Positions 26,279 through 36,169 of a stretch of DNA of 64,000 bases are shown in pieces. The position numbers were made by a program, and so were the translations under genes. Every line of letters begins with the position of its first letter. Position 1 is the first letter of the stretch. This stretch comes from Vreelandella halophila. GTDB taxonomy: Bacteria > Pseudomonadota > Gammaproteobacteria > Pseudomonadales > Oleiphilaceae. The stretch spans positions 186,001-250,000 of the forward strand of contig NZ_WMEX01000002.1 in the NCBI RefSeq assembly GCF_009856365.1, written 5' to 3'. Below the pieces are notes generated by a model that made no database searches, had not been told where the DNA came from, and was given only the letters and a program-made list of their open reading frames with translations.

Positions 26279-28201
26279 TCAGGGCGATGCCTGGGCCTGC
26301 CGCGCCAGGTTGGTCGCCCGCTCCAGAAGGGGGCCGGCTGATTCCAGCCGCCGCTCATCCAGTCTTTCCCCTGCCTGCTGCATGTAGCGGTTCGCTAGGC
26401 TCTGGCGCAATTCACGCAATCCGGCTGTGTTCTCTGTATCACCGGTCAGGGCCTGTACTTGCTTGAAGACAGCATCCAGTTCCGCGACGCTCCCGGCCTC
26501 AGCAATCGCTTCTTCCAGCCTCTTCAATTGCTGTTCCGGCGCCCGCGTGGCAGCCTCCGGGGCCGTCTTGCCCGGCGATAGACCAGCCTGCACACGGGCC
26601 CAGGCCAGGAGGGCCGCAAGATTCTGATCCTTCCGGAATACCCTGTCGCCCATCGCCACCAGGTTCGCGAGCCCGGACGTGTCATGTTGCGCCATGGCAC
26701 GCTCAAGCGCGGCTCGATAGTTCCCCCTGATGTCCGGACCCGGTTCCGGGATTTCCGCTGCCAGCAGGGCAAGGCGGTCATGAAGGTCTGTCAGGGATTG
26801 GAGCGTGTCCCCTGCCATGAAGTCACCCCGGGCCAGTTGCTGGCGCCACTGGTCCTGCAGGGCGTTCACCAGTGAGGCGCGACGCTGCAGGAACTGCTCG
26901 CGGTATTCGGTGATGGTGGCGTGATTCGGGTAATGCTGTTCGGCTTTTGCAACCGTGTCGAGCGTTTCCGGAATCCGTTCAAGTTCGCCCTCCTGAAGGG
27001 CTTGGGTCCCCTGCTCGATGGCCCGGGTGTAGTAGTTGCTCAGCATGGGTTCGCGTTGCCTCAGCACGGCATGGCGTGCCAGTTCCGGAAGCGCGGGAAG
27101 GGTGGTCAGGACCTGGCGGGCCCCGGTTTCGTCAGACAGCAATCCCAGGTCCTCGAGACGGTCCTCGAAGGACAGATTCTTGTCGGTGCCCATGCCCATG
27201 CCCAGGCCGGCCTGGGCGCCGGCCAGGGTCAGGCTGGCCAGAAGTCCGCCGGTGGCCGCGGCCACGGGGACCCGCCAGCGCGGGGGGCTGACCGCGCGTG
27301 CCCAGGTGGCCATGCTTGAGTCCGGGTTGCTCTGGCGCAGCAGGGGCCGGATAACGCGCCAGACGCGCCTGGGGAGGTGTCTGGGGCGCTTAAGGGGGTA
27401 ATCGGCCCTTTCGGCGTCGGTCAGTTCCCGCCGGTCAAACGGGTGGCGGGTGCTAACCAGTTCGTAGGTGATGCAGGCCAGCGCGTACAGGTCATCCCGG
27501 GCCGTGGGCTCGTTGCCGGCCATCAGGGAGGGCGAGGCGTAGGCCGGGGTGTAGCCGAACATCCGGGTCTCGTCCTGCTGGCGTGGCGCGAGGTAATCCT
27601 CCATCTGGCGCTGGGGCTTGAGGGCGCGGGCCACCCCGAAATCCAGCAGCTTCACCTGACCGTCCCGCGTCAGGAAGACGTTGGAGGGTTTGAGGTCGGC
27701 ATGGACAATGCCCTGGTCATGGGAGTAGCGGAGCGCATCCTGAACCTGGCGGATGATCCAGCGACAGCCTTTCCAGGGCAGCCCTCTCGGCCGGTGGCGC
27801 TGGATGAGGCGGGAAAGTGGTTCTCCTTCCAGAAGTTCCATCACGATGAACCAGGTCTCGCCGTCCTGCTCGAGGTCCTTGACCCGGATGATGTTGGGGT
27901 GGGCCAGACGCATGGAGCGGGCGGCTTCCCGGGCCAGCATCGATACGGCGTCGGGGTCGTGTGTCAGGGCCTGGCGAAGGATCTTGACCGCCACCTGGCA
28001 GTCATTGGAACCGGCCCGTTCAAGGTTTTCGTCCACGGCCCGGTAAACATCACTCATGCCGCCCGAGGCGATCAGTGCCTCGATCCGGTAGCGGTCCTTG
28101 AGGCGCTGGTTCAGCCGCGGGTGGCGCTCGGGAGTGCCTGTGAGGGTATGGTTGTTCGCCCCGATCTTGTCCGTGTGGGGCTGAATCCGTGTTGCGTCCA
28201 T
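26279..28201 (-). CDS. ppkA: T6SS-associated Ser/Thr protein kinase, PpkA-like
   Basis: This 640-residue membrane kinase has the glycine-rich loop ASGGMSDVYRAV near 43, catalytic lysine in VAVKIL near 71, the catalytic loop reading HADLKPSN near 166 and DFG in LLDFGVARAL. The loop is HAD rather than HRD, so it is a non-RD kinase. A membrane helix (VPVAAATGGLLASLTLAGAQ, about 309-330) separates the kinase from a periplasmic part of about 300 residues made of glutamine/glutamate-rich helices, not the von Willebrand domain of Pseudomonas PpkA. It is divergent from the FHA gene and should phosphorylate the FHA protein to switch the secretion system on. Confidence 0.88.
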   Translation of the reverse strand: MDATRIQPHTDKIGANNHTLTGTPERHPRLNQRLKDRYRIEALIASGGMSDVYRAVDENLERAGSNDCQVAVKILRQALTHDPDAVSMLAREAARSMRLAHPNIIRVKDLEQDGETWFIVMELLEGEPLSRLIQRHRPRGLPWKGCRWIIRQVQDALRYSHDQGIVHADLKPSNVFLTRDGQVKLLDFGVARALKPQRQMEDYLAPRQQDETRMFGYTPAYASPSLMAGNEPTARDDLYALACITYELVSTRHPFDRRELTDAERADYPLKRPRHLPRRVWRVIRPLLRQSNPDSSMATWARAVSPPRWRVPVAAATGGLLASLTLAGAQAGLGMGMGTDKNLSFEDRLEDLGLLSDETGARQVLTTLPALPELARHAVLRQREPMLSNYYTRAIEQGTQALQEGELERIPETLDTVAKAEQHYPNHATITEYREQFLQRRASLVNALQDQWRQQLARGDFMAGDTLQSLTDLHDRLALLAAEIPEPGPDIRGNYRAALERAMAQHDTSGLANLVAMGDRVFRKDQNLAALLAWARVQAGLSPGKTAPEAATRAPEQQLKRLEEAIAEAGSVAELDAVFKQVQALTGDTENTAGLRELRQSLANRYMQQAGERLDERRLESAGPLLERATNLARQAQASP

Positions 28202-28294
28202 GCCGGAATCCCTTTCCTTGCAGTAGCGCGGAGGAGTCTAGCCAAGGGCGACTTACGCGGTCAATGCGGAAGTCTTAAGGTGTGATGCAGGGCA

Positions 28295-28323
28295 TTGACA
28301 GCCTTATGGGGACTCAATAGCAT
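28295..28323 (+). promoter_or_regulatory. Predicted sigma-70 promoter of the T6SS operon
   Basis: A consensus -35 TTGACA (28295-28300) and TAGCAT (28318-28323) are spaced exactly 17 bases apart, about 120 bases ahead of the FHA gene. The 242-base divergent gap to ppkA shows no sigma-54 GG-N10-GC element on the plus strand that I could find. Confidence 0.6.
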
Positions 28324-28443
28324 TCGCGCTGTTCGCATCGTAATCGTGCCTGAATGCTGAACGGCAGCAGACGATCAGGGGCGGACGCAGGGAAGAACAT
28401 CAGGATGACCCCGGGGAACCGGGTCCAGGGACAGGAGGGGCCA

Positions 28444-29568
28444 ATGGAATTGGCACTTGCCATAACGAGCTACCAGCGACTCTCGCCGACCGTTACCAGC
28501 CAGTGCCGCTTTGGCGCTGAGCGACGGTACACCTTCGGGCGTTCCGAAGACTGCGACTGGCACCTGCCGGATCCTGAACGCGTCGTGTCGTCCGTTCACG
28601 GGGAAATTGTCTTCCGTGACGGAGCCTTTCACCTGCGCGACTGCTCCACCAACGGTCTGTTCCTCAATCATTCGGAAAGTCCGCTGGGTCAGGACGGGGA
28701 GACCGCCCTGAGTGACGGGGACTGCATGACCCTCGGGGATTATGAGATCAGCGTGGCGGTTGAGCGCCCGGCTGTAGCCCCGGAACCAGCAGCGGTGGCA
28801 AGCCCCGTGCCGGAATCGGTACCGACACCGGCTCCGGACAGCGCCTCCATTTCCAACCCGATGGCGGATCTCGAAGACGCCTCAGACCCCATGGACAGTC
28901 ATGTCACGCTGCCCGATGTTTCAATCCCCTCGGACTGGCAGTGGCAGGACGGTGCCACTGCCCCGCAGAGCGACGGCCGCGAAAGCGATGAGCCCCAGGG
29001 TGACCTCCGCCCTTTCCTCGAGGCGCTGGGAATGGAGTCCATGGCGGAACAGACGCTTTCCGACGAAGTTCAGCGGGAGCTGGGTGGACTGACCCGGCTT
29101 CTGCTGGATCAACTGATGACGCTGCTGCGTCAGCGTGCCCGTGAGAAACAGTCCCTGCGCGTCGAGCAGACCCTCTTCGAGCGCCGCGAAAACAATCCCC
29201 TGAAGTTCTCCGCAAGCCCCGAGGATGCTGTTGAGGCGTTGCTTGTGCGTCGCAGTGCAGCCTTCATGCCGTCACAGCGCGCGGTTGAGGATGCGTTCTC
29301 CGACATACGGGGGCATGACCGGGCCATGCTCAGGGGCGTCGAGGCCGTGGTCGGGGAACTGCTGGCGGACGGGACCGAGGGGCCCGCCGCGACACGCCCG
29401 CCGAAATGGGACCTGGTAAGCCGTGCCCGGGCCTATGGGGAGCTGATGGCCAGGCGTGACTGGCAACGCGAGGAATGGGGTGACACCGAGCGCATGATGC
29501 GTAGCCCGGTGTTTGCCGAGGCCTACGAGGCCGCTATTCGGGAACAGGAAGCGGAAGGGAATCGATAA
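28444..29568 (+). CDS. tagH: FHA-domain T6SS regulatory protein (Fha/TagH)
   Basis: This 374-residue protein has an N-terminal FHA domain at about 15-95 (YTFGRSEDCDWHLPD, SSVHGEIVF, RDCSTNGLFLN), which binds phosphothreonine. A proline/alanine-rich linker (about 105-140) follows, then a C-terminal domain at about 185-374 found in type VI FHA proteins. It is the expected substrate and reader of the PpkA kinase. ATG 28444 has GACAGGAGGGG just ahead; a longer frame upstream lacks a site. It overlaps tssJ by one base. Confidence 0.88.
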   Translation: MELALAITSYQRLSPTVTSQCRFGAERRYTFGRSEDCDWHLPDPERVVSSVHGEIVFRDGAFHLRDCSTNGLFLNHSESPLGQDGETALSDGDCMTLGDYEISVAVERPAVAPEPAAVASPVPESVPTPAPDSASISNPMADLEDASDPMDSHVTLPDVSIPSDWQWQDGATAPQSDGRESDEPQGDLRPFLEALGMESMAEQTLSDEVQRELGGLTRLLLDQLMTLLRQRAREKQSLRVEQTLFERRENNPLKFSASPEDAVEALLVRRSAAFMPSQRAVEDAFSDIRGHDRAMLRGVEAVVGELLADGTEGPAATRPPKWDLVSRARAYGELMARRDWQREEWGDTERMMRSPVFAEAYEAAIREQEAEGNR

Positions 29569-30011
29569 TGCGTTCAGGCTTGATTCTGGCGATGGTCCTG
29601 ATGCTGGGTGGATGCGCCTTTTTTCATCCAGTGGCGGATGTGCGTGTGACAGCCGGGGAGTCGGTCAATCCGGATTCCGGAGAGCGGCCCTCCCCAGTGC
29701 TGCTTCGTGTCTATGAGCTCAGGAGCCGGGACGCCTTCCGGGATGCAGGGTTTGATGCTCTGCATGACGATCCGGAGGCTGCTCTTGGCGAGGACCTGGT
29801 GGGGATGGAGGAAACCATGCTGCGCCCGGGTGGGAGCTGGCAAACCGAGAGGGCGCTTCAGGAGGGAACCCGATATCTGGGCGTAACCGCCGCTTTTCGC
29901 AATATTGACGATGCCCGCTGGCGCGTGACCCGGCCAACGGACGGGATCTTCTTCGTACCCGGGATTGATCTACGGGTGGACGGAGTCGAGATCAGGGACA
30001 GGGACGACTGA
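29568..30011 (+). CDS. tssJ: T6SS outer-membrane lipoprotein TssJ
   Basis: This 147-residue lipoprotein has a signal ending MLGGC, with the modified cysteine near residue 16. The mature part shows SPVLLRVYELRSRDAF and RYLGVTAAFRNID, the beta-sandwich hallmarks of TssJ. It anchors the membrane complex in the outer membrane and contacts TssM. It overlaps the FHA gene by one base (TAATG). Confidence 0.9.
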   Translation: MRSGLILAMVLMLGGCAFFHPVADVRVTAGESVNPDSGERPSPVLLRVYELRSRDAFRDAGFDALHDDPEAALGEDLVGMEETMLRPGGSWQTERALQEGTRYLGVTAAFRNIDDARWRVTRPTDGIFFVPGIDLRVDGVEIRDRDD

Positions 30012-30022
30012 ACGGAGTAACC

Positions 30023-31348
30023 ATGACGGATGCAATGGCCAGGGTGGCCTGGTCGGAGGGCATGCTCCTCCGGCCCCAGCACTTCCAGCAGCAGGATCGC
30101 TTTCTCTACCACGCGGCCCGGCTCCGCCACTTTCACATGGCGCCGTATGGGTACGGTGTGAGCGAACTGAGCCTGGATGAGCAGCAACTGAACCTGGGGC
30201 AGCTGGGTGTGGTCAGCGCCAGCGGGGTGTTCCCGGACGGGATGCCCTTCAGTCTGGATGACAACGCCGGGCTGGTCCTTGAGGTGCCCGCGGACGCCCG
30301 CGATGAGGTGGTTTACCTGGCGCTGCCGAGCGAGCGCCAGAGTGGCACCAACATCGCCGGAGAGGGCGAGGGGGCGGTCGCCCGCTTTGTAATCAGGGAT
30401 GCCGCCCTCACCGATGAGGCGCTTGCCGAGCATGAGCCGGAAACGGTGGGGCTCGCCCGCCTCAACCCGTGCCTGCGGCTGGGGCGTGAAGACATGGCAG
30501 GCTATGTGGCGATTCCCGTGGCCCGGATCATTGAAGTGGCCAACGAGAAAGAGGTTCGCCTGGACCGCCACTTCATTCCGCCCTGTCTGGACGTTGGTCG
30601 CATACCAGCGCTCACTTCGCTGCTCAATGAAACCCTCGCCATGATCCGCCAGCGAGGCGATGCGCTGGCTGGTCGCATGCAGAAGGGTAACCAGCAGTCA
30701 AAGACCCTTTTCGACATCATGATGCTGCAGACCCTGAACCGCTGGCAGCCCGCACTGGAGCACTGTGCCGAAAGCCCCGGTGTTCATCCGGAGGAACTCT
30801 ACCGCACGCTGGTTACCCTGGCGGGAGAGCTCTCGACCTTCACCCGCAACGAAAAACGGCCCCCGGAACTGCCGCGCTACCATCATGAATCCCTCACTGA
30901 GACCTTTGGTGATCTGGGGGCGGTGCTCAGCCAGTCCCTGAGCACCGTGCTGGAAGAGACCGCGGTGGCGCTCAAGCTCGAGGAGGCGGATTACGGCATC
31001 CGGGTCGCGCCGCTGAACGACAAGTCGCTTCTGGAAAGCGCCCAGTTGGTATTGGCGGTTCGCACGGACCTCAGCACGGAGGAAGTGCGGCGGCGTCTGC
31101 CTGCCCAGATCAAGCTCGGGCCCGTGGAGCATATCCGCGAACTGGTGAACAGCCATCTCCCCGGTATTCCCGTCAGTGCTCTGCCGGTGGCGCCACGCCA
31201 GATCCCGTACCACGCGGGCTATCACTATTTCATGCTGGAGAGTGGCGGTGAGCGCTGGCGCCAGCTGCAGCACAGTGGTGGCCTGGCGGTGCACGTCTCC
31301 GGTAATTATCCGGGCCTGGAACTGGAACTCTGGGCCATACGCCGCTAG
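30023..31348 (+). CDS. tssK: T6SS baseplate protein TssK
   Basis: This 441-residue protein starts VAWSEGMLLRPQHFQQQDRFL, the conserved TssK N-terminus. It also has the IPVARIIEV stretch and a C-terminal domain (PYHAGYHYFMLESGGERW). TssK trimers connect the baseplate wedges to TssL and TssM of the membrane complex. Homology to phage receptor-binding proteins is known for the family. Confidence 0.95.
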   Translation: MTDAMARVAWSEGMLLRPQHFQQQDRFLYHAARLRHFHMAPYGYGVSELSLDEQQLNLGQLGVVSASGVFPDGMPFSLDDNAGLVLEVPADARDEVVYLALPSERQSGTNIAGEGEGAVARFVIRDAALTDEALAEHEPETVGLARLNPCLRLGREDMAGYVAIPVARIIEVANEKEVRLDRHFIPPCLDVGRIPALTSLLNETLAMIRQRGDALAGRMQKGNQQSKTLFDIMMLQTLNRWQPALEHCAESPGVHPEELYRTLVTLAGELSTFTRNEKRPPELPRYHHESLTETFGDLGAVLSQSLSTVLEETAVALKLEEADYGIRVAPLNDKSLLESAQLVLAVRTDLSTEEVRRRLPAQIKLGPVEHIRELVNSHLPGIPVSALPVAPRQIPYHAGYHYFMLESGGERWRQLQHSGGLAVHVSGNYPGLELELWAIRR

Positions 31349-31371
31349 TCACGGATTGAGGAAACAGGGTC

Positions 31372-32646
31372 ATGACGGATCAGACCGTTGTAAAACCCCG
31401 CCCCGGGGCAAGGAGCCAACCCCAGCCGGGCGGTGACGGGGACGGAACCCGGGTGGCGGCTCCCAGGCCCGCGCCGGAATCCTCCGACCTGCGCCTGCCT
31501 TCAACCCGGCTGGATCCCGTCTGCGATGAAGCTTCCCGCCTTCTGTCGCTGGCTGACCGGCTGGGGCGGGCCTCCGGTGTGGCGGATGTGGCCGCACTCA
31601 AACGCCAGTGCACGGGGCTGGTTGCCGAGTACCAGCAGGCGCTTGCCGGCCATGATGTCACGCCGGACACGGTGGATACCGCGTCCTACTGCCTGTGTGC
31701 GCTGATCGATGAGCTGGTGCTGCACAGTGACTGGGGGCAGGCCAGCGACTGGGCGGCCAGTTCGCTGCTCTCGGAGTTCCATTCCCAGACCTGGGCAGGG
31801 ACGCATTTCTTCGAGCGTGTGGACCGGGCGAGGCGCGAGGGCAACCCGCCACTGCTACGCCTCCAGTACCTGTGCCTGGCCCTGGGGTTTCGGGGTCGGT
31901 TCCGGGTGGAAGAGCGTGGTTCGGAACAGCTGGAAGTCCTGCGCAATGGTCTGTACCGGGAAATCACCCGTGAGAATGAGGCCCAGGGTCAGCCCTTTGA
32001 CACCGAATGGGAGAAACGCGTTTTTACCGGGACCAATCCGGTTCACCGGGTACCGCTCTGGTCACTGGGAGCCATTGCCGGTGGTGTGCTGCTGATCACC
32101 TATCTGGGGCTGAGCCATGTCCTGGGGCAGCACGCGCAACCGGTTGTGGAGCAGCTTGCCGGTATCGGCGTTCCCGAGGCACCGGCGCCCGGTGAGTCCC
32201 AGGGAAAGGGGCCGGATACTGAGTATCTGCGGCAGGTGTTGGGGACCGAGATGGAACGGGGCCTTGTTCAGCTGGAGTCAGAGGGCAACAGTGCCAGCCT
32301 GATTCTTGGCAATGAAGGGCTGTTTGCGCCCGGTTCCGCCGCCATCCGCGAATCCAGTAAGCCGTTGCTGGGCAAGATTGCCCGCACCCTGGAGGGTACG
32401 GAAAGCCTGATCCAGGTCACGGGTCATACCGACGATGTCCCGATCAACAGCGATCAGTACCCGTCCAACTGGCACCTGTCGCTGGCCCGCGCCACGGCTG
32501 TCTCGGACTTTATGGGCGAGCGGGCGTCGCTGGAGGGGCGGCTATGGCCCGAAGGTCGGGGCGCGGCGGAACCCAGGTTCAGTAATGATTCGCCCGAGGA
32601 CCGGGCAGGGAATCGACGGGTGGTGATCACCCTGACACCAAGGTAG
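31372..32646 (+). CDS. tssL: T6SS membrane protein TssL (DotU) with OmpA-like peptidoglycan-binding domain
   Basis: This 424-residue protein has a proline-rich cytoplasmic start, a DotU domain at about 40-215 (YCLCALIDELVLHSDWG, LLRLQYLCLALGFRGRFRV) and a membrane helix near 228-248 (LWSLGAIAGGVLLITYLGLS). The C-terminal OmpA-like domain at about 300-424 contains TGHTDDVPI and the NWHLSLARA and NRRVVITL motifs. This extended TssL can bind peptidoglycan itself, so no separate TagL-type anchor is needed. It lies between tssK and tssM. Confidence 0.95.
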   Translation: MTDQTVVKPRPGARSQPQPGGDGDGTRVAAPRPAPESSDLRLPSTRLDPVCDEASRLLSLADRLGRASGVADVAALKRQCTGLVAEYQQALAGHDVTPDTVDTASYCLCALIDELVLHSDWGQASDWAASSLLSEFHSQTWAGTHFFERVDRARREGNPPLLRLQYLCLALGFRGRFRVEERGSEQLEVLRNGLYREITRENEAQGQPFDTEWEKRVFTGTNPVHRVPLWSLGAIAGGVLLITYLGLSHVLGQHAQPVVEQLAGIGVPEAPAPGESQGKGPDTEYLRQVLGTEMERGLVQLESEGNSASLILGNEGLFAPGSAAIRESSKPLLGKIARTLEGTESLIQVTGHTDDVPINSDQYPSNWHLSLARATAVSDFMGERASLEGRLWPEGRGAAEPRFSNDSPEDRAGNRRVVITLTPR

Positions 32647-32652
32647 GTAAGT

Positions 32653-35600
32653 ATGCGCTTGATGGCATGGATGCGTTCTATCGGCAAGTGGATCACGTTG
32701 CGGGGCTTTCTGATCGGCCTGGCGGTGGTGGCGCTTGTTCTGCTGGTCTGGTTCGGTGGGCCGCTGGTGGCCATTGCGGGCTGGACGCCGTTGGCGTCAG
32801 TCGCTGCGCGGCTGGTGTTTCTGTTGGCCCTGGTGGTTGCTGCGCTCGGGGTTGCACTCTGGCGCGCACGCCGGCAGCGGGCGGACAACGAAAAGGTGGT
32901 CAGCGAGATGATCGCTGACAATGAAGGCGACGACCAGCTGCAGGAAGAAGTCGGTGAGCAGCGCGAGCGGCTGCGGGAGGCCCTGGCACTGGTGCGGCGG
33001 TGGCGCCCCGGGCGTTTCCGTTCAGTGTACGACCTGCCCTGGTACATCCTGATCGGTGTGCCTGGCTCCGGCAAATCCACTGCCCTGCTCAATTCCGGGC
33101 TGGATTTCCCGTTGCGGGACCGTATGGGCGTGGAATCAGTCCGGGGTGTCGGAGGCACGCGAAACTGTGACTGGTGGTTCACGAACCGCGCCGTTGTGAT
33201 TGATACCGCCGGGCGTTACACCGCCCAGGAAAGCGCGGACCGGCGGGACGCCAGAGGCTGGGAGTCGTTTCTGGGGCTGCTTCGCCGCTACCGCCCCCGC
33301 CAGCCGATCAACGGGGTCATTCTCTCGGTCAGCGTGGCCGACCTTCTGGAACAGACGCCCACCGAGCGGGCGCTCCACGCCCGCGCGCTTAAGCAGCGGG
33401 TCCAGGAACTCAAGAACCGTCTGGGTGTGGTCTTTCCGGTCTATATGGTCCTGACCAAGACGGACCTGCTCGAGGGTTTCACGGAAACCTTCGGCATGCT
33501 GACGGAGTCCGAGCGCGAAGAGGTTCTGGGCATGACCTTCGAGCTGGACCCGGTTACCGACAGTGATGCTCTGGCTACCCGGTTCGAAGAGGCATTTGAT
33601 AGGCTGATAGAGCGCCTGAGCCATTTCGCCCTCCACCGGGTCCAGCAGGAGCGCACCACTGAGGCGACCCGTCGTCTCTATCACTTCCCCAAACAGGTCG
33701 CGCTTCTGCGTGCCCCGGTGTGGACGTTGATCAACGAGGTTTTCTGCCCTTCCGCCTATGAGGACACCGCACTGCTGCGCGGGGTCTACCTGGTCTCCGC
33801 GGAACAGGCTGGGCAGGGGTATGACCGGGTGTCGCAGCTGGTTGATGATGAGTTCGGGCTCACACCATCCCGCGTGGAACCGGAGCCGGTAACCGCCTCG
33901 CAGCAGGGCTTTTTCCTCCGTCGTCTGTTCGACAGCATCGTGTTCTCCGAGCATGGCCTGGTTCGCCCGGACGGTCAGCTTCGCTGGCGCCTGCGCTGGC
34001 TCCAGCGGGGTGTCATCGCGGGACTGGCCCTGGTGCTGTCGGGTACCGGCGTGGCCTGGGCGTTCAGTTACCAGTGGAACAAGGAGCTGATCGCCACCTA
34101 TGAGCACGGGCTGGACGAGGTGGCCAAAGCCAGCGAAGAGGGGGCGGAGGACTGGGTTCGCCTGGAACAGCTGCTCTCACAGGCTGCCTCCCTGCCCGGT
34201 GTGGCCGGCAGTGACTTCCCCGAAGGTGGTCCCCGGTATGTCGGGCTTGATCAGGGTGAGAGGCTCAGTCAGCTGGGGGAGGGGGCCTATGGCCGGTTGC
34301 TGCAGCATCATTTCAGTGCTCATCTCAAGAACGCTCTGGAAAAGGCGCTTGCGAACCATTCGAACAATACCGAGTATCTGTACGAGACCCTCAAGACCTA
34401 CCTGATGCTGAATCGTCACAAGCATCTCGATCCGGAACAGATACGTGAATGGTTTAAAACCCGGCTGAACCGGAAGCTTTCAGGCCGGATCAATGAGGGC
34501 ACCCGTTCCCGTCTTCAGGAACACCTGGAACGTTATCTCGCTCTGGGCCACAGGCTGCCGTTGGATGCTGGGCGGGTGCAAAAAGCCAGGGAACAACTGG
34601 CCCGCCTGCCTGTGGATGAACGGGCCTATGAGCGGATACGGCTGAGTGCCCGTGCATCAAGTTTCCCGGATTTCCGGTTACCGCTGGTTCTGGGGTCGGT
34701 CGTGGATCGGGTATTTGAGCGCCGTTCGGGCAAGCCACTGGATGAAGCCATTCCGGCGCTCTATACCCGCAATGGGTTTGAGGGGCTCTTCCGGCCTGAA
34801 CTGGAGCGGGTCGCGGAGCGCCTGCTGGCGGAATCCTGGGTTTATGGCGAGGACAGCGCGCCCTTCCGCAACCTCGACGAGGCCGCCCTGAAACAGGGCG
34901 TTCGGGATCGTTATTTCAGGGACTACGTGTACCGCTGGCGGGACCTTCTGATGGATCTGAGGATCCGCTCGTTTGAGGACAAAGCGGCGGGTGCCCGCAT
35001 CGCATCGGACCTCGCGGGACCGGAGGCGCCCGTCGAGCGGCTGATGAAGGCGGTGGCCCACAATACCCGGCTTGCACCCGTTCTCAAGGGGAAAGGGGGT
35101 GAACTGGCAGATGCCGCCTCTGAGCAGGCCGGTCGCATGGCGGACCGGGCCAGCAACTGGGGTCCGCGTCTGAGCAGTCTGATGCCGGAGGCCGGTGATG
35201 ACGGTGAAGCCCCTTCCACGCCCGTGGACAATGCTTTCAGCGACCTGCACAAGGTGTCTTCGGATGCCTACCAGTCGTTGCGCGACAGCGCCGATACTAT
35301 TGCGGACTATCTCGGGCAGGGGGATGCGGGACCAGCCAGGGCTGATTTCCGCAAGGCGGTATCCGCGCTCCATGAAACCGTGGACGGAACCGAGTCGGAT
35401 GTTCTGGCCGCCCTGTTCCGCGGGTTCCTCCAGGACGGTCGGCGGCTTGATCGGGCCTCCCGGACCCGGGATCTCAATGAGCTGTGGCAGACGGAGGTCT
35501 ATCAGGAATATCGCGAGGCCATTTCCGCTCAGTATCCCATTGATCTGGATGCCTCGGAGTCGATCGCGCTTCAGGACTTCATCCGTTTCTTCGATTACGG

Positions 35601-36159
35601 CGGGACTCTGGACGCCTTTGTCGAAGAGCACCTGGCCGGCCGGATTGATCGCTCGGGTTCTCCCTGGGAGGTGACCGGCGAGCTCGAGATCCAGCCGCGC
35701 ACCCTCAGACTTCTGGAGCACGCCGAACGCATTCGCAGCGCCTTCTTTGATCCCGATGGCGGCGGCCTCAAGGTCGGGTTCAGTCTGCGTCCTACCCAGT
35801 TGGATGCGGAGGTTACCCGCCTGGACGTGGGGTTGGGAGAGCAGTCCCTCGTCTATCGGCACGGTCCGGAACGCAGCCAGGATTTCCGGTGGCCGCTGCA
35901 GGCGGATGGCAGCGTGGCTGGCCTGTCCCTGAAACCCGCTGATGACACAGTCGACCCGCTGCGCAGGCGTTATCAGGGGGACTGGTCCGTGTTCCGTCTG
36001 CTCCAGTCTGCCGGTGCCCTGAACGGCAATGGCCGGAGCCGTGATGTGACCATCGAGATGGAGGGCTACCACGCCCAGTTGGAGCTGACCGCCGACTCGG
36101 TCCGCCATCCGTTCAGTCGAAGCCTGTTCAAGCCGTTCTGGCTGCCATCCACGCTCTAG
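32653..36159 (+). CDS. tssM: T6SS inner-membrane protein TssM (IcmF)
   Basis: This 1168-residue protein has two N-terminal helices (about 15-70) and a cytoplasmic domain with an intact Walker A (GVPGSGKST near 135) and a DTAGR motif near 183. A third helix lies near 453-475 (GVIAGLALVLSGTGVAWAF), followed by a large periplasmic part. The C-terminal beta domain that contacts TssJ ends FSRSLFKPFWLPSTL. The intact P-loop indicates a nucleotide-binding form, whereas some TssM proteins have lost it. It begins 6 bases after tssL. Confidence 0.95.
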   Translation: MRLMAWMRSIGKWITLRGFLIGLAVVALVLLVWFGGPLVAIAGWTPLASVAARLVFLLALVVAALGVALWRARRQRADNEKVVSEMIADNEGDDQLQEEVGEQRERLREALALVRRWRPGRFRSVYDLPWYILIGVPGSGKSTALLNSGLDFPLRDRMGVESVRGVGGTRNCDWWFTNRAVVIDTAGRYTAQESADRRDARGWESFLGLLRRYRPRQPINGVILSVSVADLLEQTPTERALHARALKQRVQELKNRLGVVFPVYMVLTKTDLLEGFTETFGMLTESEREEVLGMTFELDPVTDSDALATRFEEAFDRLIERLSHFALHRVQQERTTEATRRLYHFPKQVALLRAPVWTLINEVFCPSAYEDTALLRGVYLVSAEQAGQGYDRVSQLVDDEFGLTPSRVEPEPVTASQQGFFLRRLFDSIVFSEHGLVRPDGQLRWRLRWLQRGVIAGLALVLSGTGVAWAFSYQWNKELIATYEHGLDEVAKASEEGAEDWVRLEQLLSQAASLPGVAGSDFPEGGPRYVGLDQGERLSQLGEGAYGRLLQHHFSAHLKNALEKALANHSNNTEYLYETLKTYLMLNRHKHLDPEQIREWFKTRLNRKLSGRINEGTRSRLQEHLERYLALGHRLPLDAGRVQKAREQLARLPVDERAYERIRLSARASSFPDFRLPLVLGSVVDRVFERRSGKPLDEAIPALYTRNGFEGLFRPELERVAERLLAESWVYGEDSAPFRNLDEAALKQGVRDRYFRDYVYRWRDLLMDLRIRSFEDKAAGARIASDLAGPEAPVERLMKAVAHNTRLAPVLKGKGGELADAASEQAGRMADRASNWGPRLSSLMPEAGDDGEAPSTPVDNAFSDLHKVSSDAYQSLRDSADTIADYLGQGDAGPARADFRKAVSALHETVDGTESDVLAALFRGFLQDGRRLDRASRTRDLNELWQTEVYQEYREAISAQYPIDLDASESIALQDFIRFFDYGGTLDAFVEEHLAGRIDRSGSPWEVTGELEIQPRTLRLLEHAERIRSAFFDPDGGGLKVGFSLRPTQLDAEVTRLDVGLGEQSLVYRHGPERSQDFRWPLQADGSVAGLSLKPADDTVDPLRRRYQGDWSVFRLLQSAGALNGNGRSRDVTIEMEGYHAQLELTADSVRHPFSRSLFKPFWLPSTL

Positions 36160-36169
36160 GAGACCGATC

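Noticed and set aside
28202-28443. Sigma-54 promoter for the T6SS operon
   Set aside because: I looked for GG-N10-GC elements as in some T6SS loci and found none; a TTGACA-17-TAGCAT promoter is present instead.
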